A stretch of DNA of 64,000 bases from Panopea generosa (GCA_029582155.1 CM055911.1:24319514-24383513), one strand, 5' to 3'. Shown: positions 34,310 through 46,905, counted from the stretch's first letter. Notes: generated by a model not told the origin, from the sequence alone. Made by a program: numbers and translations.

Positions 34310-37048
34310 AACAAAACAGAACAGAACATATATTTTATTAGGATTTGTACAAAGTACATCATCATACTATATACAATATACAACCAATATAAACATATAG
34401 TCACTTAACAGCAATGATTAAATTCATAAGAGTATATAACAAATATTTAATGAATAGTAATAAATGAACTGAGGATGAACACTAAGCTTAAACAGTTAGC
34501 ACTGTTTTTCTAATTTCTAATGCCTCTTTTATATATCTTGAAATATTATATAATATGGTTTTATTATGTGAATTAAGTAACTCTAAAAATTTGAACACAG
34601 GTCTTTGATAGTAATACTTTTTCAAATACTGTTTTCGTAAATTATTAAAACAGGGACATATACATAAGAAATGAAACTCATCTAATATATCCCTTGAATT
34701 GCAACATAAACAATATCTTTCATTTTTTGGAATTCTATTTCTGTCATATCGTCCAGTTTGTATTCTAAGAGGATTAACAGATAGTCTTAATCTAGTGTAA
34801 AATAATCTAAGATTACAGGACAATATATCGAGATAATTCTCGTACTTAAATTGATGTTTGACAAGTTTATAAAATTCGAGCACTGGACTTTTTTCTACTG
34901 ATCCAAACCATTGTTGAATGAAATTGTCGATAACCTTTTGTTTAAAAATATTTGGAAATACTTTGGGATTAACAAAACGATTATTCTCAAACATATAGGT
35001 GAATCTATAATCATTTAACATGGTTTTAATATTTGATACCCAGTTCTTACAACCTCTATTACAGTCATATAGCCCCTGTTCATATAGTTTTTTTATCAAT
35101 ATATTTTCCGTATAAATAACTTTACACCAATAGCTTATGATTCTTACATATCGTGATATATATAATGGATATCTCCCAAGCTCTCCATACTCACCACTGT
35201 ACAAGTATTTAATCTAACATTCAATAAACGTTTACAGAATTTTAAGTGTATTCTTTCGATTACTTTCAACTTGGTATATCCCCAAATTTCACTCGCATAA
35301 CTTAAGATAGAACCAACGAATGCATCAAACAACTGGCATAGTAATTTTGGCTTTAAATGGAATTTTTCACAATTAAATAAGAGGGTATTAAAAGCTTTCA
35401 AAGATTTGTCAACCAAATGTTCCTGATTTAAATTAAAATTACCAGTATAATTAAATATTGTTCCAAGATAATTAAAATCATCAACAACTTCAATAATTTC
35501 TCTGTTATAAGTCCAAGATTCATTGGGTAACAACCCACGACGTTTTCTAAATACCATTATTTTTGTTTTCAATGTATTTACTTTTAAGCCCCAATTATTA
35601 CAATAAGTATGCAAACGGTTTAGATTATCCTGTAATTCAGAAGGAGATTTTCCCAAAATAGCCATGTCGTCCGCAAAAAGTAACATAATCAAAACAATAT
35701 CATCAATATTCAATCCTGAATCAACGCTGTTTTGTAAATACAGCTCCAAGTCTTCCACAAACATAGAGAAAAGTATAGGCGAGATAACCTCCCCTTGTCT
35801 CAATCCCACAGCATATTCAAAATAGTCAGAATAACTATTACAACTCTTTATACATGATTTAACCTTCTGATACATGTCCTTAATAATACGTAGAAGTTTA
35901 CCCCTTATACCAAGCTTATACAATTTTAGCCAAAGTGCATTTCTATATATACTATCGAAACACTTCATCATGTCAACGAAAACAACGTATAAACGTTTAT
36001 TATCATATAAATAATTTTGGATAATTGACATTAACACAAATATAGCATCAACTGTTGACCGTCCCTTTCGAAATCCAAAATGCGCATCTGAAATGATATC
36101 ATTAGTATTACAAAATGTTTCAATCCTTTTATTGAGTATGGTGGTAAACAGTTTAGATAAACAACTTACCAAGGTTATGCCTCGGTAATTATTAACATCG
36201 CTCACACTACCTTTTTTGTGAATAGGGATAATCACCCCCTCTGTCCACTTATCGGGAAAAAGCCTGACGTCAAAATAGCATTAAAAATATCACATAAATG
36301 TGAGCTTAAAATATCAATACTTTCAATAAAATACTCATTTAATAAGAAATCGCTCCCAATCGATTTTCCAGCTTTCAAACATTTACTAGCGCTCATTATT
36401 TCAGAAACAGTTATTGGCTGGTCTAATTCCTCGAATGAACAACACTTGTTAAAAAAATCATTATCAGTACAAAAAGATTCGGCATCTTCATTTGCTGTCT
36501 GAAATATATCATTACTTAAACTAGCAAAATAATTTCGGAATTCCTCCAATGATATGTCATTACTTCCGGCATGATTATTCTTTTTCTTAAAATATTTCCA
36601 AAATTCTTTAGGTTTACAATATTTTAAATTCTCTATATCTGATAATTTTTTTAATTCAAAACATCGCTTCTTTTTCTTAACGGTATCTTTATATTCTTTT
36701 TTACATTTGCAGAAATGCTCCCTATTTAAATCTGATTTACAACAGGTGTATATACGTAATGCTTCGAAATATTTGTTCTTGGCAATAACACAATCCTTAT
36801 CAAACCATTCCGCATGTTTTACAAATGACTGGTCAGAAAATGTGACATAACTTTTATGTATATAACTTTTTGAGAATAAAGGATCCGACACAGCACGAAC
36901 TATATCGGTAAAATCATTCATAACATCGTTGACAGAATCTCTATTTGAATAATCAATATTCTTTGTCAATTCATTAAAATCAGACAATTTATTTATTAAA
37001 CCTGAGCGAAAACGCTCACGAAGCAAATTATCCCATTTATACTTTATG
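34310..37048 (-). mobile_element. LINE-2 in window: 5'-truncated non-LTR retrotransposon (RT)
   Basis: On the minus strand the element begins in the endonuclease-RT linker at about 37,048 (YIKYKWDNLLRERF), passes through AEWFDKDC and GSNDISLEEFRNYF, then the RT: PIHKKGSVSDVNNYRGITL, GFRKGRSTVDAIF, FVDMMKCFDS, GLRQGEVISP and LLFADDMAIL. The C-terminal part at 35,204-34,488 has RLRLSVNPLRIQTGRYDRN and CLCCN...FHFLCICPCF. Only two frame breaks are evident by eye, near 36,235 and 35,200, so it looks younger than the plus-strand LINE, to which it is related but distinct in sequence. The 3' tail carries AATAAA and TGTTC-type repeats. It sits exactly between duplicated units 2 and 3 and shows no matching flanking target duplication. 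Confidence 0.9.
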
Positions 37049-37557
37049 TATGGTGGTGGTAGTTGTGGTGGTGGTTGTGGTTGTAGGGGTGGTAATTGTG
37101 CTTGTGATGGCTGTAGGGGTGGTGGTTGTGGTTGTTGTAAGGGTGGTGTTGTGGTGGTGGTTGTAAGGGTGGTGGCTATGGCTATGGTTGTGTTGGTGGT
37201 GGTTATTGTTGTAGGTGTGGTGGTGGCTGTGGTTGTGGTGATGATGATGGTGGTTATGGTGGTGGTTGTAGGGGTGGTAATTGTGCTTGTGGTGATGGCT
37301 GTAGGGGTGGTGGTTGTGCTTCTGGTGGTTGTAGGGGTGGTGGTTGTGGTTGTAGGTGTGGTGGTTGTGCTTCTTGTTGTGCTTGTGGCGGTAGTGATAG
37401 TGATGTTAGTCGTTTTCGTGGTGTTGGTAGTATAGTAGTTGTAGTAGTGTTTGTATTTGGTGAATGTGGTGGTTATAGTGGTGGTTGTTATGATGGTTGT
37501 TGTTGTGTTGGTGTTGGTTGTTGTAGTGGCTGTTGTTGTGATGACTGTGATGGTCTT
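37049..37557. repeat. G/T-rich imperfect repeat, unit 3 (truncated)
   Basis: Only the distal third of the array is present. It starts abruptly at the 5' end of the minus-strand LINE. Confidence 0.85.
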
Positions 37558-37593
37558 TGAAGTGGTCATTGTTGATGGGGGTGGCAATGGTTG

Positions 37594-37662
37594 TTAGTAG
37601 TAGTAGTAATAGTAGTAGTAGTAGTGGTAGTGGTAGTAATGGTAGTAATGGTAGTAGTAGTG

Positions 37663-37702
<40 letters not shown>

Positions 37703-37776
37703 TGGTAGTAGTAGTGGTAGTAGTAGTTGTAGTAGTAGTAGTGGTAGTAGTAGTAGTATTGGTAGTGGTAGCGTTA
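37594..37776. repeat. (AGT)n microsatellite, unit 3
   Basis: Same locus, the shortest of the three tracts, with two AATGGTAGT interruptions. Confidence 0.9.
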
Positions 37777-38205
37777 AAGTTATCATTATCATTTAACTTA
37801 CCTAGATCCTAGTCAGTAGGCGACAAACTTCTTTGGTAAATCAAAGAGAATATAGTATGACCGATATAAAGCCTATAAAGGCGAGTAAGTATCCCAGAAC
37901 ATGCACTCTTTAAAATGTCTAAGCAGTGTGCAACAGTATCGAGCATTTGATAGATAAAATTAAAACATACGTGATACCGGTATATTCGTCTAAACTGCAG
38001 TATAACTATATTCCTTCTAATAAATTAGCTGGTACGATTCGTAAAACATGCTGTCCGTGAGGCACGTGCGTGTAAATACACATGTATTTATTGTGTAGCG
38101 CCCATCCAAAGTGAATTTCCACGCATTGTACATGCAGACAAGCGTAGAAAAATCGCCTATACTGGCAACTTTTGTCCTGGAGATTATTAGTCAGCGCCGA
38201 AATCT

Positions 38206-38319
38206 GGGCTGCGTTCAGCACCGTTAAACAGCAAACACGTTTAATGCCTGGTTGGGCCAGTGTCCAGGAAAATATGTTTGCTAACGTTATCAAACGTTTG
38301 ACAGAACTGAACGCAGTCC
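38206..38319. mobile_element. Candidate MITE, unit 3 copy
   Basis: Same element carried by the duplication. The right repeat reads CTGAACGCAGTCC, one mismatch from perfect. Confidence 0.45.
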
Positions 38320-38859
38320 TGCTCTGATGGAAACGAAGTATGCCAGATAATGTGATGCGATCTTTACAAAAGCAACGGCTGTTCATACGAACCCCTGCAA
38401 TTTAGGCGCCGGAACCGTCATGTTCACCGTGCACTTTAGAGACTGGATTAGGTCCGATCGCCAAATAAAAGCTTAACAAACCGTGTGCGTGGGGTATATA
38501 TTTATGTTAAAGATCTCCGTTTGTTCGATCCGGCTATTGGTGAAATTGATTCTTATATTTTATATAGATCATTTATATATGACGTTGCGTCAGATAGAGG
38601 CGTACAGTACGTAACACGATGTTACGTTATCTTACGTGTCGATTTTCGACTTTAATCAACGGTTCAGTACCTATTTTTGCCTATTTACGTATTTACAAAT
38701 AACAACAGGTTTATTTATATTACACGAAACCTTTACTGAATGGGCTACTGTTTCTTGTTCTTGTAATTCGTATTCAAAGTTTACTTCTTATTTAATTACA
38801 TGCATTTTCATACACAAAAAGGTAAAAAGCATTTCATATAACAACCCTTCAAATACATT

Positions 38860-38920
38860 GATTAATTGGTTGACTGATTGGTTGACTGAATGGTTGATTG
38901 AATGATTGATTGATTGAATG

Positions 38921-38958
<38 letters not shown>

Positions 38959-39026
38959 ATTGATTCATTCATTCATTGATTCATTGATTGATTGATTCAT
39001 TCATTCATTCATTCATTCATTGTATG
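38860..39026. repeat. (TTGA)n/(ATTC)n tract, unit 3
   Basis: Unit 3 counterpart, longer, with added blocks of ATTC tetramers on the same strand. Confidence 0.85.
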
Positions 39027-40104
39027 GTTTGGTATAATAGTATTTAGAAGACAGACTATATTAAAACGTTGACATGGCGAAGTATTACTATCGACGAAAT
39101 AAACAATGATCTTTAATAATCATTGCACTTTCTAAATGCTCGTCGAAAATGATGTTAACGTTACTTGATTTTACGGTGTTACATTATGGCTAGACATCGG
39201 AAAAATAACACCATAGTCATATAGGACGGCATACGTTGTTCATCAAAATTTAATTTCACTTCATATCGATAAAAACGTCATTCTTTAATTTCTCTAAAAT
39301 AGGTTTTCATTAAAGTGATATAAGGAACTATTTTCTTGATAAAATGGAGAAAGTAGAGCATAAGAAAGCATTTTAAATTGAATTTTTACATAGCGAATTA
39401 ATGAAAGAAAAAAACCTTACGTTTCATGTTATCACTTATACTGATTTCCGATTTGAAATTGTGATATCACTTAGAACTCTCGACAGCACGTCAAATAACG
39501 GACTTTGCGCGAGGAGTCTTTTTACGTTCCTGACATTTTATTTTGTTTATTTTAAAAACATATTCTTTAAAAAAAATGAAATTAAATTATAAAAATATTT
39601 TTTTTATTTTGTATTTGTAAAAATAACTGAATATAATGGTATATATTTAAAATTTCGATAAATGACGATATTTTAAAATTGGCAAGTACGAGATTTTTTG
39701 CTATGTACGCCAACATCTGGCGTGCGTGTATGCGTGCGAAGGAAGTAAATGTTTACGCTTTCAGAATCTTATTATAGGTTATAGGGTTGCTGAAAGTCTA
39801 AATTTGGCTATACCACCTAGTAGTAGTGTATTAGCGTCTCGTATTTAATTAACGCTACGTAAGCCAAACAACAAGTAAGGTAGTTGCTGGGTTTGCAGGT
39901 CCATGATGAAATAAAGGTAGATATTATAACCAAAACAGTTAGATAATGTGTCTATATAACAAATATAAAACATCTAACATGGAACAATACGCTTTAGAAC
40001 AATAAATTGATGTACATACATGGAGAGCACTATTCATCACTTTTCTCGAATGACAGACGCATATATATTCTTGATAAAAACGCATGAACGGTAGAAATTT
40101 AAAT

Positions 40105-40396
40105 GATTGATTGAATATTTAGCGTCATTTTTATGCCATCAATGGCTAAGAGACGATCAGTTAACCTAACTACTGTTTCCTTGGATCCTGGAAGGTTAAC
40201 CAGTACTCGAGCACACCACATCTCCGCAAGTTACCGATACTGACTTTCTCACTTGAACCAGCGGTGAGAGACGAAATTCAATGATAATGAGACGCAATGT
40301 CGTATATTAATCATCACGAAGAATGTGGCCGGGCATAAATTCGAACTTTGATTGTCAGACGCACTAACGACTGAGCTAATCGGACCCGGTGAGGAT
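40105..40396 (-). mobile_element. SINE A, unit 3
   Basis: Unit 3 counterpart with the tRNA head retained (plus-strand CTGAGCTAATCGGACCCGG at its right end). Confidence 0.75.
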
Positions 40397-40519
40397 TATT
40401 AAAGTGCACACATAAAATACGTTCTCGAAACATATTCAGGAGCTGTAAATTGGAATTCCGTACCAGATTTTGTCAAGTTGTCAGATGTGGGTTTTTTTAC
40501 TGTTTAAAGTGGAGATCAT

Positions 40520-41855
40520 AGTTTACCAACCAATATATAATAATAAATATTATACCAACCACATATATAATAATCAATAGTATACCAATCAATATATAAT
40601 AATAAATAGTAAACCAACCATATATATAATAATAATAGTATACCAACCAATATATAATAATAAATAGTATACCAACTATATATATATAATAATAAATAGT
40701 ATACCAACCATATATATAATAATAAATAGTATACCAACCATATATAATAATAAATAGTATACCAACTATATATATAATAATAAAAAGTATACCAACCACA
40801 TATATACTTATAAATAGTATAACAACCATATATATAATAATAAAAAAGTATACCAACCAATATATAATAATAAATACTATACCAACCACATATATAATTA
40901 TAAATAGTATACCAACCACATATATAGTAATAAATAGTATACCAACCAATATATAATGAGAAATAGTATACCAACCAATATATAATGAGAAATAGTATAC
41001 CAACCAATAAATAATGATATATAGTATACCAACCAATAAATAATGAGAAATAGTATACCAACCAATATATAATGAGAAATAATATACCAACCAATAAATA
41101 ATAATAAATAGTAAACCAACCACATATATAATAATTAATAGTATACCAACCACATATATAATAATAAATAGTATACCAACCAATACAAAATGAAAAATAG
41201 TATACCAACCAATATATAATGAGAATTAGTATACCAACCACATATATAATAATAAATAGTATACCAACCAATATATAATGAGATATAGTATACCAACTAC
41301 AGATATAATAATAAATAGTATACCAACCAATATATAATAAAAATAAGTATACCAACCACATATATAATAAAAAATAGTATACCAACTATATATATAATAT
41401 AAAATAGTAAACCAACCAATATATAATAATCAATAGTATACCAACCATACATATATAATATAAAATAGTATACCAACCAATATATAATAATAAAGAGTAT
41501 ACCAACCACATATATAATAATAGATAGTATACCAACTATATATATAATATAAAATAGTAAACCAACCAATATATAATAATAAACAGTATACCAACCATAT
41601 ATATAATAATAAATAGTATACCAACCATATATATAATATAAAATAGTAAACCAACCAATATATAATAATAGATAGTATACTAACCATATATATAATATAA
41701 AATAGTAAACCAACCAATATATAATAAAAATAGTATACCAACCACATATATAATATAAAATAATATACCAACCATATATATAATAATGAATAGTATACCA
41801 ACCACATATATAATAATAAATAGTATACCAACCAATATATAATGAAAAATAGTAT
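40520..41855. repeat. 29-30 bp minisatellite, unit 3
   Basis: About 45 copies, with a different order of monomer variants from unit 1 (including ACTATATATATAAT forms), which shows independent turnover after duplication. Confidence 0.95.
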
Positions 41856-41864
41856 ATAACAAAT

Positions 41865-41990
41865 TAGACAAATCACGATCGAAGTCTTTATTTGTAGATC
41901 TTCACCATGCATTGCCGTGACGGAGAATCGAACTCACGACCCTCCAATCACGAGTTCGATGCTCTACCACTGCACTACGCTTTCCATACG
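41865..41990 (-). mobile_element. SINE C (tRNA-like head), unit 3
   Basis: Same element and same junction with the minisatellite as in unit 1. Unit 2 has lost it. Confidence 0.65.
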
Positions 41991-42034
41991 TTGAATGTTT
42001 AACCTATGTTTTCTTGTTCAAATATTATTTTGAA

Positions 42035-42250
42035 TGGGGTTTAAGGCCATGTTCAACACATTTCAATTTATATATGGCATATCCAGTTTTACTGGTGGAG
42101 GAAGACCTCAGACTGAGTAAAACCGTCCTTCAAGGCCGCAAGTAACTGGAAACGATTTCACATACAGTTTTTGGTGCGAGCGGGACTCGAACCTACGACC
42201 TTAGCTAACTTGAGACGGCGCATTAGACCACTTGGTCACAGAGGAACCTA
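42035..42250 (-). mobile_element. SINE B, unit 3
   Basis: Unit 3 counterpart, with about 15 bases of the variable arm deleted (ACCTTAGCTAACTTGAG on plus). Confidence 0.75.
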
Positions 42251-42478
42251 CTTGTTCAAACAAGTTTGACAAGTTTTCCATTATTTCCAGAAGGTCTGAG
42301 ACCAATGCGGAATAGTCACATATATGTGATTACAAATGAGACAACACAATAGTGTATAGTTAACTTCGTATAACCATGATAACATAATTATATACAATAT
42401 CATAAAGCACTAAATTCTATGATATTATATAATGATAAAAGTTTAATAGTAATTGCCATGGTTAAACTACTTGATAGA

Positions 42479-42494
42479 GGGGGGGGGGGGGGGG
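42479..42494. repeat. Poly(G) run, unit 3
   Basis: Shortest of the three counterparts. Confidence 0.9.
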
Positions 42495-42519
42495 CGGTAT
42501 TGGTATAAATGCTTAAAAT

Positions 42520-42785
42520 AGATTAATTGATTGAATACTTAGCGTTATTTTATGCCGTCGTGGGCTAACAGACGATCAGTTAACCTAACCACTGTTTCCT
42601 GGGATTCTGAAAGGTTAACCAGTACTCGAGCACAACCCATCTCCGCAAGTAACTAATAACTTCTCCACTTGAATCAGCGGTGAGAGACGAATGATGATGA
42701 GACACAATGTCGTACGTCAAGGAGATTGTTACGGGGCGGGAATTCAAACTCATGACCCCAGGATTACAGATTGAAATAGAGGGTG
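42520..42785 (-). mobile_element. SINE A downstream of TLP copy 3
   Basis: Single copy, as in unit 1. Confidence 0.7.
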
Positions 42786-42846
42786 TTGTGGATAACAAAT
42801 GATCAAAATTAGAATAGTGTTTTATAATCGTATCACGGTGAAAAAT

Positions 42847-45800
42847 TTAGCAGAATGTAATATCATAAGCAGATCGACCGCCATTTCCACGGCAGGTGAA
42901 TGTACTTTTTTGGTCATCGTAAGCGTAGCTGTAAGCTTCTTGGCAAGCGTTTTTAAATGTCCGTGCGTATCCAAAATATGGGCATGTTTGGGGCGTGTTG
43001 TGGGCGTTACGACAGCAGTAGTCGTCTCTGTTGAAAGCCAGGCATGCGCTCTTGCACGCCACGACGCCGCCCGTTCCGTGTACCTGCAGTTCATTGGGAC
43101 ACATGGCGTTTAGATCGGTGTTACATCCCGCTCTGCCGCAGTAGTAGTGACCGTGGTTAGCGGTGTCGTGGGTTCCGGGGGTGGGGGCCATGGATAGTTT
43201 GAGGTTGTAGCCATCTACAAGGCTGATGTCATAAAAGTCCTGGTTTCCTGCGCCGTCAAACGTGATCTCTGCCAGGGTTGCTGTAACAGAAAAATGAAAT
43301 ATTAAAACTATCTGTCTCTTGTTAAAACTTTAAAACATATATTTCATATATACGTTTTTTTCATACATTTATGCATGGAACGACTGAGTAGAAAACAGTA
43401 AATAACAACACGTGGATATTCAGAATCACTCATTGATAAAACCAAGATGTTTTAAAGTTGCTCCAGTAGATTTCAGTATAACTCTGGATTTCAATTTGAA
43501 ATAAAATTTTAAACTTATGCAATAAGTTTTTCCCCAGACAAACAGAATAGAATTAATAGGGCTTTACGGCGTACCAACACATTATAGGTTATTCGACGCC
43601 AACAGGAAGGAAGATTCCAGATTCACTCTACATGTACAAAAACAACAAATTAACATACAGATCTAAAAAAACACATCAACTAATGAATATGCAGAATGAA
43701 CCTAGACCCTTGATACTCATCCTCGCTGTTCCTGGGATCCGACAAGCAGTTAAACAGTACTTGATACACTCAGTTCCCGCAAGTCACTGACAACTTCCCC
43801 ACATATTGTGAGGTGGGAGATTCGTGACAGTTTCTAGCCAAATATCAGAGACTCAGAAAATGCAGGGATTCAAACTAAGACCCGTGAATGTACAGACAGA
43901 CGAACTACAGACTGAGTTAGCTGGCCCCACATTGTATATAAAATATTCCCCTTCGTTCTACTGGTAACGATTTTTTAAAAAAAAGTGTACTTAATGTAAA
44001 AACTGTTCATACTATAATGTAAAAAAACTAAACTCTTCAGTGTAAGGACTCCGAGATAGTTTTTATCCCAAATCAATAAAGTACTGCCGATGTGAAGTTA
44101 AGTAAGTGAAAACTGATATCTTGCGATATTTAGTTAACTGAATATCGATATTCAGCCATGTGAAAATCGATAGTTCGCGGTATTTGAGGACTTTCCCGAA
44201 TATAGATACCTGGGGGGATACCGCCCGCACCGGAACAGTGTAAGCGACCGCCACCACAATCTCCTGTTTCACAACTGCTACCCCCACAGCCTGTCCTGCC
44301 CCAGATACGCCCTGACCAATGATCTCTAACCGACAGGGTATGTGACTGGCCGCTGTACAACTTAAAACCACCTGGCAAATAAAATCGTGAAATTATCGAT
44401 TATCATCACAGAACACTGTGGTACAGGTAATCGTTAATAGGTAATTAACAAATTAATAATTAATTAACAAATAATAACACTGTGACTCTGGTAATCACTA
44501 ACCATTAACTGTCTACATCAGATCAGCAGTAAAACTTTCAAAAGACGAGGTTCACGGATCCCCAAAAGTGCCCTGTTTAATGAAATGAATTTTTTTTGCA
44601 AAATTTAATTATTTCTATTTTAACCATACTTTATTCTTTTGAAAAATATATATTTTGTTTTTTCAGTTTTTCATTTTTCACTCAATACATCACCGTTAAA
44701 ATGTACATGTAGAGCGAAAATATGCAATTTTTCCTACATTTTAAGCTATTTTATATAAATATATTATGATGGTTTTGTTAACGGTGAAGGAACTCTCGCT
44801 ACAAGTAAATATTTACAGTTATTACCCATAGTGCACTAGACAATGAACAGAATAAATATCTTTGTGTGGCTAGAATGCCTTTATTATACATACAATGTAT
44901 ATATAAAAAAATGTCGGGAAAGGAAAATTTGCCTTAATTTTAACCGTTATTGGAGTCATTCTATGAATAGAAAAAAAAAACCCATAAAATTAAAAAATAA
45001 AATATACATAATTTAAAAGAATACTTTTTATCTAATAATACACATACACCAAGCTTTGCTGGAAAAAAAGTATTCACAATAAATGCCTTTTACATGGTCA
45101 TGATTGGGACTTTATGAACCTGGTCCTTTGAGACCGAATCATTGAAACTTTATAGTAAGACAATATTAAAAAAGAACTCTTTTTAAAAGGCCTCTTTAAG
45201 AGGCCTACATATACGTATATAACATCTTTTGTTTTTTAACGTGCCAAGACACCAAAAATACTTCGAAAATATTGTGTATTATATTTCATATTAAATATGT
45301 TATTATACTTTTGGCATGATTATAAATATAATTTACAAATAGTTCAGCTCTTTTGTGTCACGGTAGCAAGATGATTGCATTAAAAAAAAAAGAGTCCTAA
45401 GTATGTAATTTGGTTTAATATATTTTCAAAGACAGTTCATAGGGGCATGTGCTGCAATAAGACATTACTGGTGTTAAATAATGACTTTTATAGGATTTAA
45501 ACAGATGCGGCATGTTTTTACGATCATTTGAGGCCCTTTATAAAAAAACACAAGAAAAGTCATTGGTAAGTGATAGGTATCGATGGACTGTTTTTGGTGG
45601 GTTTTTTTTGTGTGTTTTTTTTTGGGGGGGGGGGGGCTTGGATGGGGGAGGGGGCATAAAAATCTTAAGGTGGCACTGCACTTTCTTTAAAAAGAAACAA
45701 GCTGGTTAATCTACTATTTGTTTTGCATTTTTTGCTTGGATACATTCCTGCTATGATACAAAAATACTTCTTTGTACTAGAAACAGTTCTATGTGAAATA

Positions 45801-46043
45801 TTGTTTTTACTGTGGATATCATAGACCTTATTTTATATAAAACAAATAACAACATTCAACTGTGTAGTCAGACCTTTAGGGTCACAAAACAAGAGGTTTG
45901 GGTTATGGCTTACCATTGCTGCCAGAGGGAGGGAGAACACCAACCCATACTTCCTTGCCACAGTTGTTTCTAATATGCATTTGATGGTTGCCATTGACAA
46001 CGGCTATGCCAACGAGTGATAAAATCAGTGCCAGTGACGCCAT
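42847..46043 (-). CDS. Thaumatin-like protein, copy 3 (three exons)
   Basis: Exons are 46043-45914, 44371-44210 and 43280-42847, again 130, 162 and 434 bases, giving 241 residues with intact GT-AG junctions. It is the most changed copy: ten replacements against copy 1 and seven against copy 2. They include K19N just after the signal peptide, T57S and V66I in exon 2, VDGYN for VDGFN at the cleft, CPNELQ for CPRELQ, and DDQKSTFTC for DDQTSTFTC. Cysteines and the R/E/D cleft residues are kept. Intron 1 is longer than in copies 1 and 2 and diverges at about 45,540-45,800. The upstream microsatellite of the other copies is missing, so this copy may be regulated differently. Confidence 0.92.
43700..43930 (-). 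mobile_element. SINE A-like element in intron 2 of TLP copy 3
   Basis: Counterpart of the element at 7,415. The B-box is weakened (CAAACTAAG on plus). Confidence 0.6.
45624..45636. repeat. Poly(G) run in intron 1 of TLP copy 3
   Basis: A 13-base G run next to a T-rich tract, inside the part of intron 1 where copy 3 differs from copies 1 and 2. Confidence 0.8.
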
Positions 46044-46166
46044 GACAGTTTACTGGATAAAATGAATGAATGCATTGTAGCTGTACATTATTAAAATAAT
46101 GAACAATAATGAACGGATTATATCAAGAAATTATCGAATGGATGAACTATTTTGAGAGCGTAGCCC

Positions 46167-46185
46167 AATTAGTTCCAAACTAATT
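46167..46185. promoter_or_regulatory. Palindrome upstream of TLP copy 3
   Basis: AATTAGTTCCAAACTAATT keeps 8 bp arms. Homology of unit 3 with the other units ends at its right edge. Confidence 0.35.
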
Positions 46186-46334
46186 TTAAATATATAAAAT
46201 AAATATACATGATACATATTATTTATACAAAAAAACAATAGCAAAACAAAATCAATTTTTTTGAAAAATATCCAAATTTTAAGCTTCACAAGCGTAATGA
46301 TTATACATGAAAACACGATTTAAAAAAAGGAAAT

Positions 46335-46600
46335 TATTTTCGAATCAAACGTATGTCTCCCCACTATTGTCTTTTACCGAATTTAGCAGTTGCACATTGA
46401 AATATAATGTTATAAAATCTGTGCAAATGACGCCATCATTGTTTGCTGAATAAAATGAACTGACAAAGTGTACATTGATTAACTTAATGAACACTCATGA
46501 ACGCGCAATAATTAGAAATTAACTAGACATTATCTTCTAAGAAAACGTTTGTTTCCCCACTTTACTATTTTTATCGAATTAAGCAGTTGCACAGAGAAAT
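46335..46600. repeat. Diverged tandem relic of the TLP upstream region
   Basis: GACGCCATCATTGTTTGCTG and AATAAAATGAACTGAC near 46,431 resemble the leader around the copy 3 start codon (GACGCCATGACAGTTTACTG). TCTCCCCACTATTG...TTTAGCAGTTGCACA at 46,355 and TTTCCCCACTTTAC...TTAAGCAGTTGCACA at 46,553 are a second pair about 200 bases apart. No exon frame survives. Confidence 0.5.
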
Positions 46601-46781
46601 TTATTGTGTTTTTGAAATCAAGGAAACATAACTGTCATAAAAACCATATGTCCGAAAAGCCGCAGTCATATGTGCAATTACACTAGACATCACATTAAAA
46701 CTACATACATACGAAAATCCATGAGAGGCGAACAGATTTTTTATTTCAAGAATCGAAATAGGTATAACTTCTTTATTTATT

Positions 46782-46905
46782 GATTGATTGATTGAATATT
46801 TAAAGTCATTTTATGCCATCGAGGGCTAACAGACGATAAGTTAACCTAACCACTGTTTCCTGGGATTTAACAGTACTCGAGCACACCCAATCTCCGCAAG
46901 TTATT
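46782..46905 (-). mobile_element. SINE A fragment
   Basis: Tail and distal body (TTGATTGAATATTTAAAGTC, GTTAACCTAACCACTG on plus). Truncated at CTCCGCAAGTTATTG. Confidence 0.65.

Larger units (their letters stand above)
37049..46185. repeat. Segmental duplication unit 3
   Basis: Homologous to units 1 and 2 starting inside the G/T-rich repeat at the LINE edge and ending at the palindrome at 46,167-46,185. It lacks the ATTC tract and about 600 bases of distal sequence that units 1 and 2 share. About 85 bases near 39,245 are missing relative to the other two. Confidence 0.9.

Noticed and set aside
38006-38386. 126-codon minus-strand frame in unit 3
   Set aside because: Not open in the homologous stretches of units 1 and 2; no motif.
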